This document shows, piece after piece, positions 42,678 through 42,696 of a DNA stretch of 42,696 bases. Location: NCBI GenBank assembly GCA_910579275.1, contig CAJTTO010000039.1:1-42696 (forward strand), written 5' to 3'. Under the pieces are notes generated by a model. That model ran no database searches. It was not told the DNA's origin and saw only the letters and a list, made by a program, of their open reading frames with translations. The stretch is from an uncultured Lachnospiraceae bacterium. Its GTDB lineage: Bacteria > Bacillota > Clostridia > Lachnospirales > Lachnospiraceae. The stretch's first letter is position 1. Every line of letters begins with the position of its first letter. Position numbers and translations under genes: made by a program.

Positions 42678-42696
42678 GTAATGGTAGAGATGCATC

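Noticed and set aside
42663..42696. Possible tRNA start at the right window edge (ATGGTAGAG resembles a D loop)
   Set aside because: The flanking bases do not form a normal D stem, and the sequence is cut by the window end; cannot be judged.
1..42696. CRISPR arrays, rRNA genes, complete insertion sequences
   Set aside because: None seen: no evenly spaced identical repeats, no rRNA-like sequence, no transposase or integrase frames. The regular repeats that exist are coding linkers in chitinases.

Overview
The window looks like chromosome from a Gram-positive anaerobe of the Clostridia, most likely family Lachnospiraceae. The grounds are strong GGAGG-type ribosome binding sites, sigma-A promoters with 17-base spacers, lipoprotein and secreted-protein types typical of that family, a clostridial type of RlmD with a long C-terminal tail, an iron-sulfur flavoprotein and two methyl-accepting chemotaxis proteins. 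This rests on gene content and style; I could not run a database search.

Layout. 1-7.7 kb is ordinary chromosome: an M13 metallopeptidase lipoprotein, an SH3-domain secreted protein, an HD-domain alarmone-hydrolase-like protein and a PUA-type rRNA methyltransferase in one likely operon, then a small membrane protein behind a palindromic operator, and an RlmD-like methyltransferase. 7.7-21.5 kb is an accessory island of intact, decayed and deleted genes. It holds a collapsed Qat anti-phage locus (QatA fused in frame to the end of QatD, then frameshifted), a RhuM gene, an ECF sigma/anti-sigma pair, an AraC-type regulator, a deleted peptide-resistance ABC transporter, a two-gene cassette with a NADAR-like (DarT1-antitoxin-type) protein, scraps that look like conjugative-element DNA, a 2H phosphoesterase, and a three-gene operon of SAM methyltransferase, PLD-nuclease/helicase and a NUDIX-M24 peptidase fusion. 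That operon is the best candidate for an undescribed system.

21.8-29.7 kb is a chitin-degradation cluster on the minus strand: a GH19 chitinase (frameshifted in a run of five C), a modular GH18 chitinase and a double-GH18 chitinase, all secreted and carrying chitin-binding CBM5/12-like modules. 29.9-40 kb is mostly ordinary: a broken TetR gene, a GNAT protein, two chemotaxis receptors around a GH13 alpha-glucosidase with a LacI-type operator, a DUF1905 protein, a tiny membrane protein and a large internally duplicated lipoprotein. 40-42.7 kb holds a sugar O-acetyltransferase, an iron-sulfur flavoprotein, and a tRNA-Gln gene whose 3' end is repeated 1,056 bases downstream. Between the two copies lies an intact UPF0175/DUF3368 toxin-antitoxin pair, so this is a very small island at a tRNA attachment site.

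The two ends of the window carry the same 51-base hairpin-forming element in opposite orientation, apparently a dispersed repeat.
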